Of a stretch of DNA of 64,000 nt, positions 35,259 to 43,604 are shown in pieces (the stretch's first letter is position 1; the number at the start of each line of letters is the position of its first letter). This DNA is from Motiliproteus sp. MSK22-1 (GTDB lineage: Bacteria; Pseudomonadota; Gammaproteobacteria; Pseudomonadales; Balneatricaceae). The stretch covers positions 91,757 to 155,756 of the forward strand of contig NZ_MIEQ01000049.1 in assembly GCF_001968815.1 (NCBI RefSeq). The letters run 5' to 3'. Below the pieces are notes generated by a model, which saw only the letters and a program-made list of their open reading frames with translations, had not been told where the DNA came from and did no database searches. The position numbers and the translations under genes were made by a program.

Positions 35259-37608
35259 CGGCTATCTCCTCTTCAGCAAGTGCTTGGGCTAATTTACTGT
35301 TGTCTATCAGATTGTCTTCGGATGTCTGTCGAGACTTGTCCAGCTTGATTAATAATGGTGGCAGGAACAGGAAGTCTATAATCAGTGCCAGCAGGATGAT
35401 CAGGGATGTCAGCAGCCCCATATCAGCATTAAACTTGAAACTTGACTGGGCCAGGGTCATAAACCCGGCAACCAGAACCAGTGTGGTTATCCAGAGTGCA
35501 CGACCGACACTGGAGAAGGCGTAGCGAACAGCCTCCTGACTGGAGGCTCCCTTATTGTTACGGGCATGCAGATACTTGCTGAGGAAATGGACAGTATCAT
35601 CTACAACAATCCCCAGAGTCATGCCGACAACAACAGAAAGTCCCAGTCCTACCTGGCCTTGCCACAAACCCCAGATGCCGAAACCAACGGCAGCGGGGGC
35701 TAGGTTTGGCAGCAGACTCAGTAAGCCATAACGGACTGACTTCAAAGCAATACCCAGCAGTATTGAGATCAGTAGCAGAGCCAGTGTAGTTCCGATAAGC
35801 ATGGAGTAGACGTTACGCTGGCCAATATGTGCAAACATCACACTTGGGCTGGTAATTGTCACTTTCATATCAGCGGCATTACTGTTGAACCAGTCCTTTA
35901 CCCGACCTTCCAGAGCAATAATCTCGCGAGAGGTCATGTTCTTGAAGGTGGCGATAATCCGTATTGCTGACTTGTCCACGTTAAGCTGATTATTAAGATC
36001 CAGTCCGTAAGGTAAGGACATTTCGTAAAGCAGCAGATATTGAGCAGCCATTTCCTGGTTGTCTGGCAGGCGATACCACTGCTCTTCATCGGCATGCATG
36101 TTTTTATTGAGCCGCTTATAGGTGTCGCTCAGGGTGTTGACGTGGTCTGTTTCAGGCTGAAGCCGTAACCAGCTACTGAAGTTTTCCACGGTATTAATAA
36201 ATTCCGGGTCATTGATGCCACTGGAAGTCTGACTGTCCATTGAAATTTCCAGATTGGTCAGCCCCGACAGGTTGTCCTGCATAAAGTCAGTCGCTTCACG
36301 GAAGGGTACTGACTTGTCGAAGTACTTAACAAAATCATCGTTGAGTTCGTTGTTCGGTGAAAACAGGCTGAAACCGACAATCAGGACGGCCATTGAGGGC
36401 AATAGAATGCGACGCTTGTTGACCACAAACTCAGCGATTTTGTCCATCAGATCACTGTCGCTTTCAGCACGAACCTTGACTCGCATCGGTAGCAGCGACA
36501 ACATTGCCGGGAACAGGGTGATCGAGAAGACAAAGGCGAGCATCACCCCGGTTGCAACCATATTCCCCAGATCATGGAACGGTGGGGAATCGGAGAAATT
36601 CATGCTCAGAAAGCCAATGGCAGTCGTCACACTGGTTAACAGGATTGGCTGGAAGTTAAGACGCAGGCTATCCAACAGTGCTTTGCGTTTCTCCACACCT
36701 TGACGCATTTCATGGAACAGGGTTGTGAGGATATGGACACAATCCGCTACTGCCAGGGTAAGAATCATCGTTGGTGCCGATGCTGACGGACCTGTCAGAT
36801 AAATGCCACTCCAGCCCGCCAGTCCCATCGTGGCGGCAATACTGCAGATAATAATGACAACGGTAGAAACGGTTCCGGTAATGGTACGCAGCAGCAGGCC
36901 AATGGAAAGAATAACCACCAGAAACATCAGTGGTACCAAGGTGGCATTGTCTTCCATTGAAGCTTCAGTAAAAGCTACGTTCATCATCACGATACCGGAC
37001 AAGTGAACCGCAGTTCCTGGATTTTCTTCCATAAACTGAGCTTTGAGTTCACGAACCTTGCTGGCCACATCAGGGCCTTCTGTGACCGGGTCTTTGCCAG
37101 GCAACTGGATAGTGATATTGACGACTGCCACGTGCCCTTCTGGAGATACCAGTTTATTGACCAGCTGGGGTTCACTGAGAGACACCTGGCGAATACGCTC
37201 CAGATCCGACTCAAGTAACTCAATGCCTTCCGGCACCAGATCCTCGACAATCAGGTCATCTTCTTCAGCAAAGGTGTACTGGTGGTTGCTGATGGAGTCG
37301 ACCCGGGTGGAATAAGGAACCTGCCAGGACGCTTCTGTCAGCTTGCGAATGGCTTCCAGTTGAACCGGGGTAAATACATTACCGCCTTCGGGCGCGATGA
37401 CAAAGGAGACGTTGTCACTTTTGGCATAGATCTTCTGCATGGATTCGTAAGCGGTCAGCTGAGGGTTCTCATCACTGAAGAACACCCGATAATCACCTTT
37501 GAATACCAGTTTTTGGGCCCCCATTGTCGCACCGACTACTAAGCCCAGTGCTATTAGGATGACCCAGATAGGGTGGGTTATGACCCACCTGAAGAGTCGT
37601 TCTCTCAT
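35239..37608 (-). CDS. MMPL/RND-family exporter
   Basis: A 789-residue inner-membrane protein with two repeats of six transmembrane helices: one near residue 15, a five-helix group near 220-375, then one near 400 and another five-helix group near 610-760. Two periplasmic loops lie between. The motif VADCVHILTTLFHEMRQG (first repeat) and its counterpart GIVVDDTVHFLSKYLHAR (second) are the GxxxD-type proton-relay segments of MMPL exporters. Shine-Dalgarno AAGGAGAG precedes the ATG. It heads a three-gene operon with LolA-like and barrel proteins, and a TetR-type operator motif sits at 37623-37635. The substrate is unknown; lipids are a guess. Confidence 0.85.
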   Translation of the reverse strand: MRERLFRWVITHPIWVILIALGLVVGATMGAQKLVFKGDYRVFFSDENPQLTAYESMQKIYAKSDNVSFVIAPEGGNVFTPVQLEAIRKLTEASWQVPYSTRVDSISNHQYTFAEEDDLIVEDLVPEGIELLESDLERIRQVSLSEPQLVNKLVSPEGHVAVVNITIQLPGKDPVTEGPDVASKVRELKAQFMEENPGTAVHLSGIVMMNVAFTEASMEDNATLVPLMFLVVILSIGLLLRTITGTVSTVVIIICSIAATMGLAGWSGIYLTGPSASAPTMILTLAVADCVHILTTLFHEMRQGVEKRKALLDSLRLNFQPILLTSVTTAIGFLSMNFSDSPPFHDLGNMVATGVMLAFVFSITLFPAMLSLLPMRVKVRAESDSDLMDKIAEFVVNKRRILLPSMAVLIVGFSLFSPNNELNDDFVKYFDKSVPFREATDFMQDNLSGLTNLEISMDSQTSSGINDPEFINTVENFSSWLRLQPETDHVNTLSDTYKRLNKNMHADEEQWYRLPDNQEMAAQYLLLYEMSLPYGLDLNNQLNVDKSAIRIIATFKNMTSREIIALEGRVKDWFNSNAADMKVTITSPSVMFAHIGQRNVYSMLIGTTLALLLISILLGIALKSVRYGLLSLLPNLAPAAVGFGIWGLWQGQVGLGLSVVVGMTLGIVVDDTVHFLSKYLHARNNKGASSQEAVRYAFSSVGRALWITTLVLVAGFMTLAQSSFKFNADMGLLTSLIILLALIIDFLFLPPLLIKLDKSRQTSEDNLIDNSKLAQALAEEEIADAAPAK

Positions 37609-37622
37609 TGCTCTCTCCTTGA

Positions 37623-37635
37623 TGACGTTTCGTCG
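37623..37635. promoter_or_regulatory. TetR-type operator copy 1, before the RND operon
   Basis: TGACG-TTT-CGTCG, one base off the perfect palindrome TGACGTTTCGTCA found near tetR. It ends 15 bases before the exporter start codon, just upstream of the Shine-Dalgarno. Confidence 0.6.
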
Positions 37636-37724
37636 ATTGAGATATTAAAAAAAAGATGCCTGTGCATCCTAACCTGTTGATTTTCTACAATCATTTCAGC
37701 TGCCCTTATCAATGCATGCAGTCT

Positions 37725-37745
37725 ATTCTGACTTTTCGTCAGAAT
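37725..37745. promoter_or_regulatory. TetR-type operator copy 2, between tetR and the RND operon
   Basis: ATTCTGAC-TTTTC-GTCAGAAT is a 21-base perfect inverted repeat containing TGACT-TTT-CGTCA, the same motif as the copies at 37623 and 38718. It lies about 120 bp upstream of the exporter gene, a suitable place for promoter control. Confidence 0.6.
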
Positions 37746-37894
37746 AACACCTTAAAAAATGCGGTTATTCACCACATTCTCTTTAGCTGTATCTCAACCC
37801 AGGAGCCTCAAGTGAAGCGACTCCGGCTATTGGAACAACCGGCTACAGGTCGTTAACAATCAAGCACAATTGTTCCACTATGAATCCTTGTCTA

Positions 37895-38647
37895 TTAGAG
37901 AATCAGTCGTCGACCGCGAGCCTCCAGCTCAGCCAGTTCGTCCTGAAATCGCTCATTCAGTATGCGTTGTAATACGTGACGATAATCGACCTCAGACGAT
38001 AAAGGACGCCAGTTGAGACCATCCAGAAAGATATTCACCGCGTTGAAATATTCACGTTCCAGATAAAGACCGTGGCGACCTGCACACTGTTCGATATCGT
38101 CACTTAGCAACATGATCGTACCGTAACCACTGGCCCAGCCTGTGAACGCAACCTGATGTTTACTCATATGCAGTGGTAAAATAAAGCTCCCATCGGCCAA
38201 GCCATCGTCCAGCATGCGATGCCAGATTGTCATCATCTTCTGTTCAAGAGCGTGGTGCTCGTCCATACGTTCCGTCGAAGACTTGCCCATTACTGAGGGG
38301 CTTTTAACACATAGGGATGCTCTAAACAGGGTCGGTTTCAGTAATGACCATATAAGGTAGGCGAATTGCATTGCCATAAAGCGTTCACGGCTGCTGCCCT
38401 TGTGTTCAGCTGCTCGCTGAAAGAGGCCGATCATTGTCCGCAGCGCATGATTGCTAAGGCCGGAGAATAAATCTTCTTTACATGAGAAGTGACTGTATAC
38501 CGTGCCTTTTGAGTAAGGCACTCGTGCAACGACCTTGTCCATGGTTAACAAAGTGACATCCATTTCTTCCATCAATGAAAGTGCTGCTTCCATGATCTGG
38601 AGTTCACGGACGAGTAAACTCTGTTTGTCCAGTGGGCGTGGGCTCAT
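37895..38647 (-). CDS. TetR-family transcriptional regulator
   Basis: About 250 residues. The N-terminal helix-turn-helix region reads LQIMEAALSLMEEMDVTLLT and VARVPYSKGTVYSHFSCKED, the TetR pattern with a YSHF end to the recognition helix. The ligand-binding part is not recognisable. I start it at ATG 38645-38647 (MSPRPLDKQS), because the longer frame from 38731 would translate two operator-like palindromes at 38704-38730. It probably represses itself and the neighbouring RND operon. Confidence 0.85.
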   Translation of the reverse strand: MSPRPLDKQSLLVRELQIMEAALSLMEEMDVTLLTMDKVVARVPYSKGTVYSHFSCKEDLFSGLSNHALRTMIGLFQRAAEHKGSSRERFMAMQFAYLIWSLLKPTLFRASLCVKSPSVMGKSSTERMDEHHALEQKMMTIWHRMLDDGLADGSFILPLHMSKHQVAFTGWASGYGTIMLLSDDIEQCAGRHGLYLEREYFNAVNIFLDGLNWRPLSSEVDYRHVLQRILNERFQDELAELEARGRRLIL

Positions 38648-38703
38648 AACTGCAACCGGTAATACGACTGTGATTGATTTACCGACGGGTCTGAATTGTT
38701 TGT

Positions 38704-38730
38704 TGACGAATCGTCGGTGACGTTTCGTCA
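38704..38730. promoter_or_regulatory. Double TetR-type operator upstream of tetR
   Basis: Two palindromes one base apart: TGACG-AAT-CGTCG (38704-38716) and the perfect TGACG-TTT-CGTCA (38718-38730). Related copies lie at 37623 and 37729. Position 57-83 bp before the chosen start suits autorepression. Confidence 0.65.
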
Positions 38731-38914
38731 AAATATACGCTTGCGGTTGTTATAAGTCAATTGCAACCTTCTTTTCTGTTCGGGGAAGGTACTGAGCATG
38801 TGAAAGAAGGTAGCGACCATGGAAGCTACAGAGGAGAAAGTAGGTTAGACTCATGGTTGGTTTAACAACAGTTGGGACCAACAGGGTTATTGTGGAACAA
38901 TCAGGGACTTTTTT

Positions 38915-41900
38915 GTGACCAAACAGAGCCTTCATCAGACATCTGATACCTCTTCGGATGCTTCTTCTTTCTCCCCTCGTGTTATTGGCATAGTGGCTTC
39001 TGCGGGAGGGCTGAAACCGCTGCAACAGATTGTTGCTGGAATACCCGCTGGTTCCGGCGCTGTCTATATTGTCTTGCAGCATCTGTCCGCTGATCAAGAG
39101 TGTTTACTGGCATCGTTGCTTGCTCAGGAGGCTTCAATACCGGTACGGATTATCGAAGATGGTGAGCTTTTGCTGCCTGATATCATCTACATTGGCCCGC
39201 CAGGGCACAAGGTTAGCTTACAAGAGGGAAGGGGCTGTCTGGAAACCTTGACCGAGTCTCTTCAGGTTAGCCAGCTTTTTGACTGTTTTTTGATTTCTCT
39301 TGCTAAAGAGATGAAAGAACGGGGAGCGGCTGTGATTCTGTCCGGTGCTGGCGATGACGGAAAAAACGGTGCCTTTATTATCAAGCAGGCTGGTGGCCTG
39401 GTTTTAGTTCAGGACCCTGATACGGCAGAGTTCCGTTCGATGCCAGAACATGTCATCAATACCTGTGCCCCTGACCGGGTGTTGGCACCAGAGCATATTG
39501 CTTCGTTGCTGGTCAATCTGGATAAGCCTGTTGATAAGGAAAAGTGCCTGGTCGCTGGATCCCCGGAGTATCAAAATATACTGGCACTGCTGTTAAAAGC
39601 CAGTCATGTGGATTTTACCCATTATAAACCGGCAACTGTTTTGCGTAGAATTCGCCGGCGTATGCAACTTTGTCAGATGCATAATCAACTGGAGCAGTAT
39701 CAGGCTTTACTGGCTGACTCTGAGCAGGAGCGAGAAGCTCTGATACGGGATCTGCTTATCTGTGTGACCAGTTTCTTCCGTGATCCCGAGGCTTTTGAAC
39801 TGCTGGCTGATCGGCTATTGCCCGCGCTGATGAACTCCTGTGATAAGGATGAGTTTCGCGTCTGGGTGGCGGGCTGTGCTACCGGTGAGGAAGCTTATAC
39901 TTTAGCCATGCTTTGTCTTGAATGTCGTCGAAAACTGGGTTTGACGCTGGAAGTGAAAGTTCTCGCCAGTGATATCAGTGAGGATTCGATTCGAAGGGCT
40001 GATCAGGGAGTTTATGATATCAGCATAGAGCAGCAGGTGCCGAGCCAGCTGTTAGACCGTTACTTCACCCGCTATGAGCAAGGTTACCGGGTGAATAATC
40101 TGTTGCGCGAGCAGATCATGTTTTTTCATCATGACCTGACCGAAGATGTTCCGTTTAGCAATATTGATATGCTTGTCTGCCGTAACGTTTTTATCTATCT
40201 GAACACCGATATTCAACAGCATGTCATGCGCACCTTCGGATTTTCCCTGCGGATGGGGGGCTTATTAATGCTGTCTCCCAGTGAGTCTCTGGGAGGGCAG
40301 AAAGGGCATTTCGAATTGTTGGATGACCGCTGGAGGTTGTATCGGTTGATCAGTAAGCCCCGATTTACCCACTCTCAAATTCCTGTCTGGCGTCGTCGAC
40401 AAGAGTCCAACAGCAATATTGGTCGATTATCTGCACCTATGCAAAGCAGTTCGGATGAAGCGGTAAGGGAGCGGTTATTAAAACTATTTTCAGGCCGTTT
40501 TGTGCCCTTGGTTCTGGTGCTCAATCATCAGGGGGAGGTTGTATATATCCTTGGAGACAGCTCAGGAATTCTGCACTTTCCCAGCGGTGAATTGGTTAAT
40601 GATCTGTCGGTGTTGTCTGATGCGGCGCTACGCTTACCGCTAATGGCAGGGCTTCGAAAACTGGCAGAACAGGATGATGATATTTTCTTCCCCAAGGTCC
40701 CACTGATTCGGCAAGACAAAGAATTACTGGTTGATGTCCGTCTGTGCCACCTTCCTGGTTCCAGTAAGCAAAACTCTTTAGTCGCCGTCATGTTTGAAGT
40801 GATTGAAAATTCACTTTTTGAATCCGATAAACCTGCTGCTGTTCAGGGTAATGGTGTCGATCAGCTGACCCAGGCACGGTTGACTGAGCTGGAAGAAGAA
40901 CTCTATTTCACCAAGCAGAGCTTGCGTAACGCAGTGGAAGAGCTGGAGTCCGCTAATGAAGAGTTACAGTCTGCTAATGAGGAGATGCAATCCGGTAATG
41001 AAGAGTTGCAGAGCACTAATGAGGAGCTGCAATCAACCAACGAAGAACTGATCACCGTTAATGCTGAGTATAAAGAGAAAGTCAGAGAGCTTTCTTCACT
41101 TAATGATGACATTGCTAATCTGATGTTAAGTGCTGATGTGATGACTGTCTTTGTTGATGAGGCCCGTCGCATTCGTCAGGTTTCTCCTGGAGCGGGTCGG
41201 GTGCTGCACTTGATTGCACAGGATATGGGGAGGCCGATTGGCCATATTGCCCATCAGTTGTTAGGAGTGGATTTGCAGCAGTTGGTTGAAGAGGTGCTGA
41301 CTGATAAGGAGCGGGTTGAGGTGGAGGCCACTACCGCAGATGGCCGCTTCTTCGCGGTAAGAGCGAATCCTTTTTTAACCTCAGACGGTGAGCTGTCCGG
41401 GGTGACTCTGAACTTTTTTGATATCAGTAATATCCGTAAAGCAGAGGCCGAAACATTGCGTCTGGCGACGGTTGTTACCCATTCTGTCGATGCCATCATT
41501 ATTCAGGATCTGGACGGGCATATTACCGACTGGAATCAGGAAGCTGCGGATCGCTATGGTTGGACCGAGGAAGAGGCTCTGAAAATGAATATTCGTCAGC
41601 TGATTCCGCAACAAAGCCTGGAAGATGAATTACAGGTGCTGCGCAGTATCGCTGCCGGGGAAACCGTACGTGCTTTTGAATCGCAACGTCTGACGAAAGT
41701 AGGAAAGGTGCTCGATGTCTGGTTGACTTTTACCGGCTTGCTGGACGAACAAGGTCGCAGAATAGCTATCGCTTCCACCGAACAGGATGTAACTAAGCAA
41801 AAGCGTATGGAGGATGAAATCAGGCTGGCTGCGGTGGCATTTGAAACGATTGATGGCATTGTCGTTACTGGACCGGATGCCCGCATTCTTCGAGTTAACA

Positions 41901-43489
41901 AGGCGTTCACTAAAATAACCGGCTATGAAGAAAATGAAGTGCTCGGGCAAACGCCAGCGGTACTCCAGTCGGGTCGACAGGACAAAGTGTTCTATCAAAA
42001 CATGTGGAAACAGCTACAGAGTAAGGGAAGCTGGTCCGGAGAAATCTGGAATAAAAGTAAAGCTGGGAGAGTTTATCCAGAGTGGTTAAGTATTAATGCC
42101 GTTAGAGATAACAATGGGGAAATCAGTAAGTTTATTGGTGTTTTTAGAGATATCGGTGAAAAGAAAGCCCATGAAGCTGAGATTCATAAACTGGCCTTTT
42201 ACGATATTCTAACGGGATTACCAAACCGTCGGCTGTTATTTGATCGTATGTCTCAGGCTATTGCCAGGGCAGAACGCTCCAAATACTGTGGTTCGATTAT
42301 GTTTCTGGATCTTGACCGTTTTAAAAAAATCAATGATTCGCTGGGACATTTTGTGGGTGATGAGCTGCTTAAGGCCGTCAGTGAGAGGCTGATAGGCTCG
42401 GTTCGCTCTGAAGATACGGTTGCACGTCTTGGTGGCGATGAATTTGTGGTTCTGGTGCATGACATCGGTCGGAGCAAGCGTGATGCTGTGGCTTACACTG
42501 AAAAGCTGGCACGTCAGCTAATGAATATACTGGATGCCCCGTTCCTGGTTGAGGAGCATCAGTTACACACCTCCTGCAGTATTGGTTCCACTATCTTCGG
42601 CTGGAATGGTGATACGCCTGAGGATCTGTTACGTCAGGCTGACAATGCAATGTATCTGGCTAAGAAAATGGGGCGTAATACGATGCGCTTTTTTGATCCG
42701 GCCATGCAAGCATCTGCTGACGCTTGGTTAGACACCGAGCGGGCGCTGCGAAATGCTATCAAGGAGCAGGAATTTGAGCTTTTTTTCCAGCCCCAGGTTG
42801 ATATTAAACGGGGTTGTGTCGCCGCTGAGGCGCTAATTCGCTGGCAGCGTCCGGGATTTGGCATGATCGCTCCCAATGACTTTATTCCTGTGCTGGAGGA
42901 GACAGGGATTATCCAGGATGTGGGTTATTGGGTTCTGGTTGAGGCCTGTCTGAAAATGGCCCACTGGAAAAACAGTGGCAGTGCCAGCCTGGATCGAATT
43001 GCTGTCAATATAAGTCCTTTTCAGTTCAAGCATGAGAGCTTTGTCGATTCTGTTATTGCCGCTCTGGAGGCTTCGGGGTTGGACCCTTCAATGCTTGAAC
43101 TGGAAGTGACCGAAAATCTGTTATTGGATGATATTGAAAAGGTCACAGAAAAAATGCAGCAGTTGAAAAAATGGGGCATTCGTTTTTCTATTGATGATTT
43201 TGGTACGGGTTATTCTTCACTGGCCTATATCAAGCAACTGCCTATTGATCAAATCAAGATTGACCAGGGTTTTGTCCGAGATATGTTGACTGATAAGGAA
43301 GATGCCTGCATCGTTGAGTCTATTATTGCGATGGCGGCAAAAATGGGCCTGGATGTCATTGCTGAAGGTGTTGAAAATAAGGCGCAAGAGGATTTCCTGC
43401 TTAAATGTGGCTGTACCGCTTATCAGGGCTATCTATACAGTAAGCCTCTGTCTGCCGATGAATTCCTTAGTCAATTGGATTCCCTATAA
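38915..43489 (+). CDS. CheB-CheR-PAS-GGDEF-EAL fusion protein
   Basis: 1524 residues joining chemotaxis-type and cyclic-di-GMP enzymes. Order: CheB methylesterase-like domain (about 20-190, with Ser29 in VASAGG, His56 in LQHLSAD and Asp148 in SGAGDDG), CheR methyltransferase-like domain (about 215-480, SAM motif GCATGEEAYTLA near 320), a coiled coil of six heptads (675-716), three PAS domains (about 730-1010), GGDEF (LGGDEF, 1173-1177) and EAL (1305-1307). All catalytic motifs look present. No transmembrane segment is seen. GTG start with CAGGGA 7 bases ahead. CheB/CheR-PAS hybrids are known; their methylation target usually is not. Confidence 0.9.
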   Translation: MTKQSLHQTSDTSSDASSFSPRVIGIVASAGGLKPLQQIVAGIPAGSGAVYIVLQHLSADQECLLASLLAQEASIPVRIIEDGELLLPDIIYIGPPGHKVSLQEGRGCLETLTESLQVSQLFDCFLISLAKEMKERGAAVILSGAGDDGKNGAFIIKQAGGLVLVQDPDTAEFRSMPEHVINTCAPDRVLAPEHIASLLVNLDKPVDKEKCLVAGSPEYQNILALLLKASHVDFTHYKPATVLRRIRRRMQLCQMHNQLEQYQALLADSEQEREALIRDLLICVTSFFRDPEAFELLADRLLPALMNSCDKDEFRVWVAGCATGEEAYTLAMLCLECRRKLGLTLEVKVLASDISEDSIRRADQGVYDISIEQQVPSQLLDRYFTRYEQGYRVNNLLREQIMFFHHDLTEDVPFSNIDMLVCRNVFIYLNTDIQQHVMRTFGFSLRMGGLLMLSPSESLGGQKGHFELLDDRWRLYRLISKPRFTHSQIPVWRRRQESNSNIGRLSAPMQSSSDEAVRERLLKLFSGRFVPLVLVLNHQGEVVYILGDSSGILHFPSGELVNDLSVLSDAALRLPLMAGLRKLAEQDDDIFFPKVPLIRQDKELLVDVRLCHLPGSSKQNSLVAVMFEVIENSLFESDKPAAVQGNGVDQLTQARLTELEEELYFTKQSLRNAVEELESANEELQSANEEMQSGNEELQSTNEELQSTNEELITVNAEYKEKVRELSSLNDDIANLMLSADVMTVFVDEARRIRQVSPGAGRVLHLIAQDMGRPIGHIAHQLLGVDLQQLVEEVLTDKERVEVEATTADGRFFAVRANPFLTSDGELSGVTLNFFDISNIRKAEAETLRLATVVTHSVDAIIIQDLDGHITDWNQEAADRYGWTEEEALKMNIRQLIPQQSLEDELQVLRSIAAGETVRAFESQRLTKVGKVLDVWLTFTGLLDEQGRRIAIASTEQDVTKQKRMEDEIRLAAVAFETIDGIVVTGPDARILRVNKAFTKITGYEENEVLGQTPAVLQSGRQDKVFYQNMWKQLQSKGSWSGEIWNKSKAGRVYPEWLSINAVRDNNGEISKFIGVFRDIGEKKAHEAEIHKLAFYDILTGLPNRRLLFDRMSQAIARAERSKYCGSIMFLDLDRFKKINDSLGHFVGDELLKAVSERLIGSVRSEDTVARLGGDEFVVLVHDIGRSKRDAVAYTEKLARQLMNILDAPFLVEEHQLHTSCSIGSTIFGWNGDTPEDLLRQADNAMYLAKKMGRNTMRFFDPAMQASADAWLDTERALRNAIKEQEFELFFQPQVDIKRGCVAAEALIRWQRPGFGMIAPNDFIPVLEETGIIQDVGYWVLVEACLKMAHWKNSGSASLDRIAVNISPFQFKHESFVDSVIAALEASGLDPSMLELEVTENLLLDDIEKVTEKMQQLKKWGIRFSIDDFGTGYSSLAYIKQLPIDQIKIDQGFVRDMLTDKEDACIVESIIAMAAKMGLDVIAEGVENKAQEDFLLKCGCTAYQGYLYSKPLSADEFLSQLDSL
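40937..41062 (+). repeat. Six 21-bp in-frame repeats encoding coiled-coil heptads
   Basis: Six successive 21-base units encode EELESAN, EELQSAN, EEMQSGN, EELQSTN, EELQSTN and EELITVN. The units diverge mainly at third positions, showing selection on the protein. They form the signalling coiled coil between CheR and the first PAS domain. Confidence 0.85.
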
Positions 43490-43508
43490 GTCGGGGGCCG
43501 GTTTTGGC

Positions 43509-43604
43509 TTATAGGGCTTTTAGTTAAAAGGGCTTTTAGTTTATAGCGTTTTTGGTTAATGGCGTTGTTAATGAATAGTGTTCTTAACTAATAGTGGCAT
43601 TCAG
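43509..43604. repeat. Six-copy decaying 16-bp tandem repeat between convergent genes
   Basis: Units in order: TTATAGGGCTTTTAGT, TAAAAGGGCTTTTAGT, TTATAGCGTTTTTGGT, TAATGGCGTTGTTAAT, GAATAGTGTTCTTAAC, TAATAGTGGCATTCAG. Neighbouring units differ at 2 to 6 positions, with divergence growing towards the right-hand gene; the sixth is marginal. The array fills the gap between two convergent cyclic-di-GMP genes, and units 5-6 cover the stop and last codons of the minus-strand gene. The 16-bp period does not preserve reading frame. Confidence 0.7.

Noticed and set aside
43509..43604. Tandem repeat as a CRISPR array
   Set aside because: Units are only 16 bp, directly adjacent without spacers and progressively diverged, and no cas genes are near.
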